Shown piece by piece: positions 62,328 through 64,000 of a DNA stretch of 64,000 nucleotides. A program made the position numbers and the translations under genes. The notes below the pieces were generated by a model that was given only the letters and a program-made list of their open reading frames with translations, did no database searches and was not told the origin of the DNA. Origin of the DNA: Melioribacteraceae bacterium (lineage in GTDB: Bacteria > Bacteroidota > Ignavibacteria > Ignavibacteriales > Melioribacteraceae); assembly GCA_026417375.1 (NCBI GenBank), contig JAOADJ010000004.1, positions 25,177 through 89,176 of the forward strand. Direction: 5' to 3'. Within the stretch, counting starts at the first letter, position 1. Every line of letters starts with the position of its first letter.

Positions 62328-62735
62328 TTATGAAAGACCTTTAGAATTAAAAAATGGTCCATACTTTTTATCATCACCACCAATATGTTTTATCAACCAA
62401 TCACGTAAAAAATTCATTACTTCCATTGGTAAAACTCCTTTGCCCGATTCAAAGTCTTTAACATAACATGAAACTTTTTCTACTAAATCTTTATGTTGAC
62501 GTGCATGTACTTTTGCATCTGGATAACCATATTTATCAAATAATTTCTCTTCATACGAAAAATGATAAACTGTATAATTGACTAACTCAGTTAAAACTTT
62601 TCCTATTACTTCTTTTCCCTTTCCTTCTTTCATTGAATCGTGAAGCAAATTAATTAAGTTAACTAACTTTTGATGTTGATTATCTATTTCTTTTACTTTT
62701 ACTGAATAGGAATCACTCCAAGAAATTAAAGCCAT
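62328..62735 (-). CDS. Bacteriohemerythrin
   Basis: The 135-residue protein is a stand-alone hemerythrin with the full diiron ligand set: His in IDNQHQKLVNLI, YHFSYEEKLFD (His and Glu), HARQHKDLVE (two His) and WLIKHIGGDDKKYGP (His and Asp). It binds oxygen reversibly through a non-heme diiron centre and could deliver, store or sense oxygen. GGAG ribosome site, its own terminator, and divergent orientation to the radical SAM gene suggest a single-gene unit. Confidence 0.96.
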   Translation of the reverse strand: MALISWSDSYSVKVKEIDNQHQKLVNLINLLHDSMKEGKGKEVIGKVLTELVNYTVYHFSYEEKLFDKYGYPDAKVHARQHKDLVEKVSCYVKDFESGKGVLPMEVMNFLRDWLIKHIGGDDKKYGPFFNSKGLS

Positions 62736-62820
62736 TTTATTCTCCTGTTAATGTTTCACTTTTATTATCGCATTTTCAAATAAAAAGTTTAGATTTGATT
62801 TGAGAATTTTAATTTATTTT

Positions 62821-63801
62821 ATGGAATATTTACCATCATACATAAAATTATCTGATAATGAATTTTTAGAAAGAATTAATAAAGCTTATAATTTTCTTAA
62901 TTCTTGTAATGTTTGTCCACGAGATTGTAAAGTTGATAGGTATAAATTAAATACCGGTTTTTGTCAGAGTGGTATCTTACCTATTGTATCATCATATACT
63001 TTGCATTTTGGAGAAGAACCTGTTTTATCCGGAACTAATGGTGCTGGTAATATCTTTTTTGGTAATTGCAATATGAAATGTTTGTTCTGTCAAAATTATG
63101 AAATTAGCCAAAACTGGAAAGAAGAAATTAAGAATGAAATTTCTTGTGAGAGATTGGCTGATATTATGATTGAGTTACAAAATCAAAAATGTCATAACAT
63201 CGGATTAGTTTCACCAACTCATTTTTCTCCGCAAACATTAAAATCAATTTTTATTGCTAAACAAAAAGGATTGCATTTACCTGTAATTTATAATTCAAAT
63301 GGTTATGATTCTTTTGTAATGTTAAAGCTCTTTGATGGAATTATAGATATTTATCTTCCTGATTTAAAATATGGAAATAATCTTTATGGGAAAAAATATT
63401 CATTTGCACCTAATTATTTTGATTTTGGAAAAGAAGCTTTAAAAGAAATGTATCGTCAGGTTGGTGATAAATTAATTTATGATGGTGATATTGTTGTGCG
63501 TGGTTTAATTATTCGTCATCTTGTTTTACCAAATGAATTAGCAGAAACTGAAGAAGTATTTAAATTTATTGCTGAAGAATTAAGTCCAAATGTACACATA
63601 TCTTTAATGTCACAATATTTTCCAACTAACAAAGCAAATAATTTTATTTTATTAAACAGAAAAATTCGTTTCAGAGAATATGAAAAAGCTATTCAACTTT
63701 TAGAAAAGTATGGATTAAGAAATGGATGGATTCAGGAGATGGATAGCCCCGAACATTATTTACCCAATTTTCAAGATAGAAATAATCCGTTTAATAATTA
63801 A
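62821..63801 (+). CDS. Radical SAM protein (PflA-like, AmmeMemoRadiSam-system-type)
   Basis: Start placed at ATG 62821; an upstream TTG at 62800 is possible. The 326-residue protein has an N-terminal Cys set CNVCPRDCKVDRY...GFCQSG typical of the PflX-like branch, then the SAM cluster GNCNMKCLFCQNYEIS (CX3CX2C) and the DGIIDIYLPDLKYGN block. Such proteins generate a 5'-deoxyadenosyl radical, as activases or other enzymes. No glycyl-radical enzyme lies nearby, so the target is unknown. Followed by a bidirectional terminator. Confidence 0.92.
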   Translation: MEYLPSYIKLSDNEFLERINKAYNFLNSCNVCPRDCKVDRYKLNTGFCQSGILPIVSSYTLHFGEEPVLSGTNGAGNIFFGNCNMKCLFCQNYEISQNWKEEIKNEISCERLADIMIELQNQKCHNIGLVSPTHFSPQTLKSIFIAKQKGLHLPVIYNSNGYDSFVMLKLFDGIIDIYLPDLKYGNNLYGKKYSFAPNYFDFGKEALKEMYRQVGDKLIYDGDIVVRGLIIRHLVLPNELAETEEVFKFIAEELSPNVHISLMSQYFPTNKANNFILLNRKIRFREYEKAIQLLEKYGLRNGWIQEMDSPEHYLPNFQDRNNPFNN

Positions 63802-63809
63802 CTTTAAAA

Positions 63810-63841
63810 AAAAATCCCGACTATTTAAGCCGGGATTTTTT
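63810..63841. terminator. Bidirectional rho-independent terminator
   Basis: A 10-bp stem (63810-63819 with 63831-63840) has an 11-base loop, with A residues before and T residues after, between the convergent radical SAM gene and the T9SS cargo gene. The A/T flanks allow termination in both directions. Confidence 0.88.
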
Positions 63842-63861
63842 AAGCGAGAGGAGATTTTTAA

Positions 63862-64000
63862 TTATTTTGTAAGCATCATCTTCTTTGTGAGATTTACATT
63901 ATTTCCTGTTAATCTGTATATATAAATTCCACTTGATAATTTACTTGCATCAAAGTTTATTTTATATGTTCCTGCATTTAGATTGTTATTCATTAATGTT
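63862..64000 (-). CDS. C-terminal end of a T9SS cargo protein (type A sorting domain), partial
   Basis: Reading the minus strand from the window edge to TAA at 63862-63864 gives about 45 residues, TLMNNNLNAGTYKINFDASK then LSSGIYIYRLTGNNVNLTKK and MMLTK at the end. FDAS, LSSGIYIYRL and the closing KKM-LTK are the hallmark of the type A C-terminal sorting domain recognised by the type IX secretion system (PorU sortase complex). The main part of the protein lies beyond the window. This is strong evidence that the organism has a T9SS and belongs to the Bacteroidota or related phyla. Confidence 0.93.
   Translation of the reverse strand, partial: TLMNNNLNAGTYKINFDASKLSSGIYIYRLTGNNVNLTKKMMLTK

Noticed and set aside
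63722..63925. Open frame overlapping the end of the radical SAM gene
   Set aside because: It lies mostly in another frame of that gene and runs through the bidirectional terminator; no ribosome site or domain is seen.

Overview
The window is AT-rich (roughly 30% G+C by eye), densely coded on both strands, and has no gene-free gap longer than about 185 bases. The last bases hold a type IX secretion sorting domain. A DUF2723/GT117 membrane protein, a Bacteroidetes-type AMP nucleosidase and a chorismate mutase/prephenate dehydratase/DAHP synthase fusion are also present. Together with many Sec signal peptides ending in AQ, these point to the Bacteroidota/Ignavibacteriota/Chlorobiota group. An Ignavibacterium- or Melioribacter-like organism with anaerobic or facultative respiration is my best guess. 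No tRNA, rRNA, CRISPR array, insertion sequence or prophage was seen.

Layout. 1-29 kb is mixed housekeeping and envelope content: the 3' end of metH, two exported hydrolases, YhcH-like and DUF1028 proteins, a Cache-PAS kinase with its receiver, a lipid/periplasm FKBP isomerase, a NapH-NapG-like Fe-S membrane protein next to a Tat-exported DUF362 protein, glycosyltransferases, LOG and UPF0047 proteins, a hybrid kinase, a PAP2 phosphatase, AMP nucleosidase, an L,D-transpeptidase-like protein, a DMT transporter, an MscS channel, an SNase and the trifunctional aromatic-biosynthesis fusion.

29-47 kb is the striking part, an electron-transfer island. A tight block encodes a Tat-exported four-cluster Fe-S protein, an NrfD/HybB-type membrane protein and a 13-heme cytochrome. 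It continues with a sensor kinase that has heme-type motifs in its periplasmic part and a zinc-ribbon insertion in its ATPase domain, and then two response regulators that each end in a glycine-cleavage-H-like domain instead of a DNA-binding domain. Next come a 16-heme cytochrome fused to a cytochrome b, a tetraheme cytochrome, an outer-membrane beta-barrel, a 14-heme cytochrome and a multiheme lipoprotein. A sigma-54 activator with a Cys-containing PAS domain follows. Downstream of it is a near-perfect -24/-12 promoter with palindromic upstream sites, driving a second multiheme lipoprotein and a double-rhodanese lipoprotein. I count 66 CXXCH sites plus three non-standard CX3CH/CX4CH sites. 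The parts list resembles the Geobacter Ext (extracellular electron transfer, selenite/tellurite-linked) clusters plus a CbcL-like quinone:cytochrome module. The terminal acceptor cannot be read from the sequence.

47-62 kb is an essentially complete protoheme pathway: a CcsA/HemX-type membrane protein, then hemA, C, D, E, N, H, a HemY-type protoporphyrinogen oxidase, hemB and hemL. It is interrupted by an M3 peptidase, an MFS transporter and an antisense lipoprotein. Its position beside the cytochromes makes physiological sense as heme supply. The window closes with a bacteriohemerythrin, a PflA-like radical SAM protein and the tail of a T9SS cargo protein.
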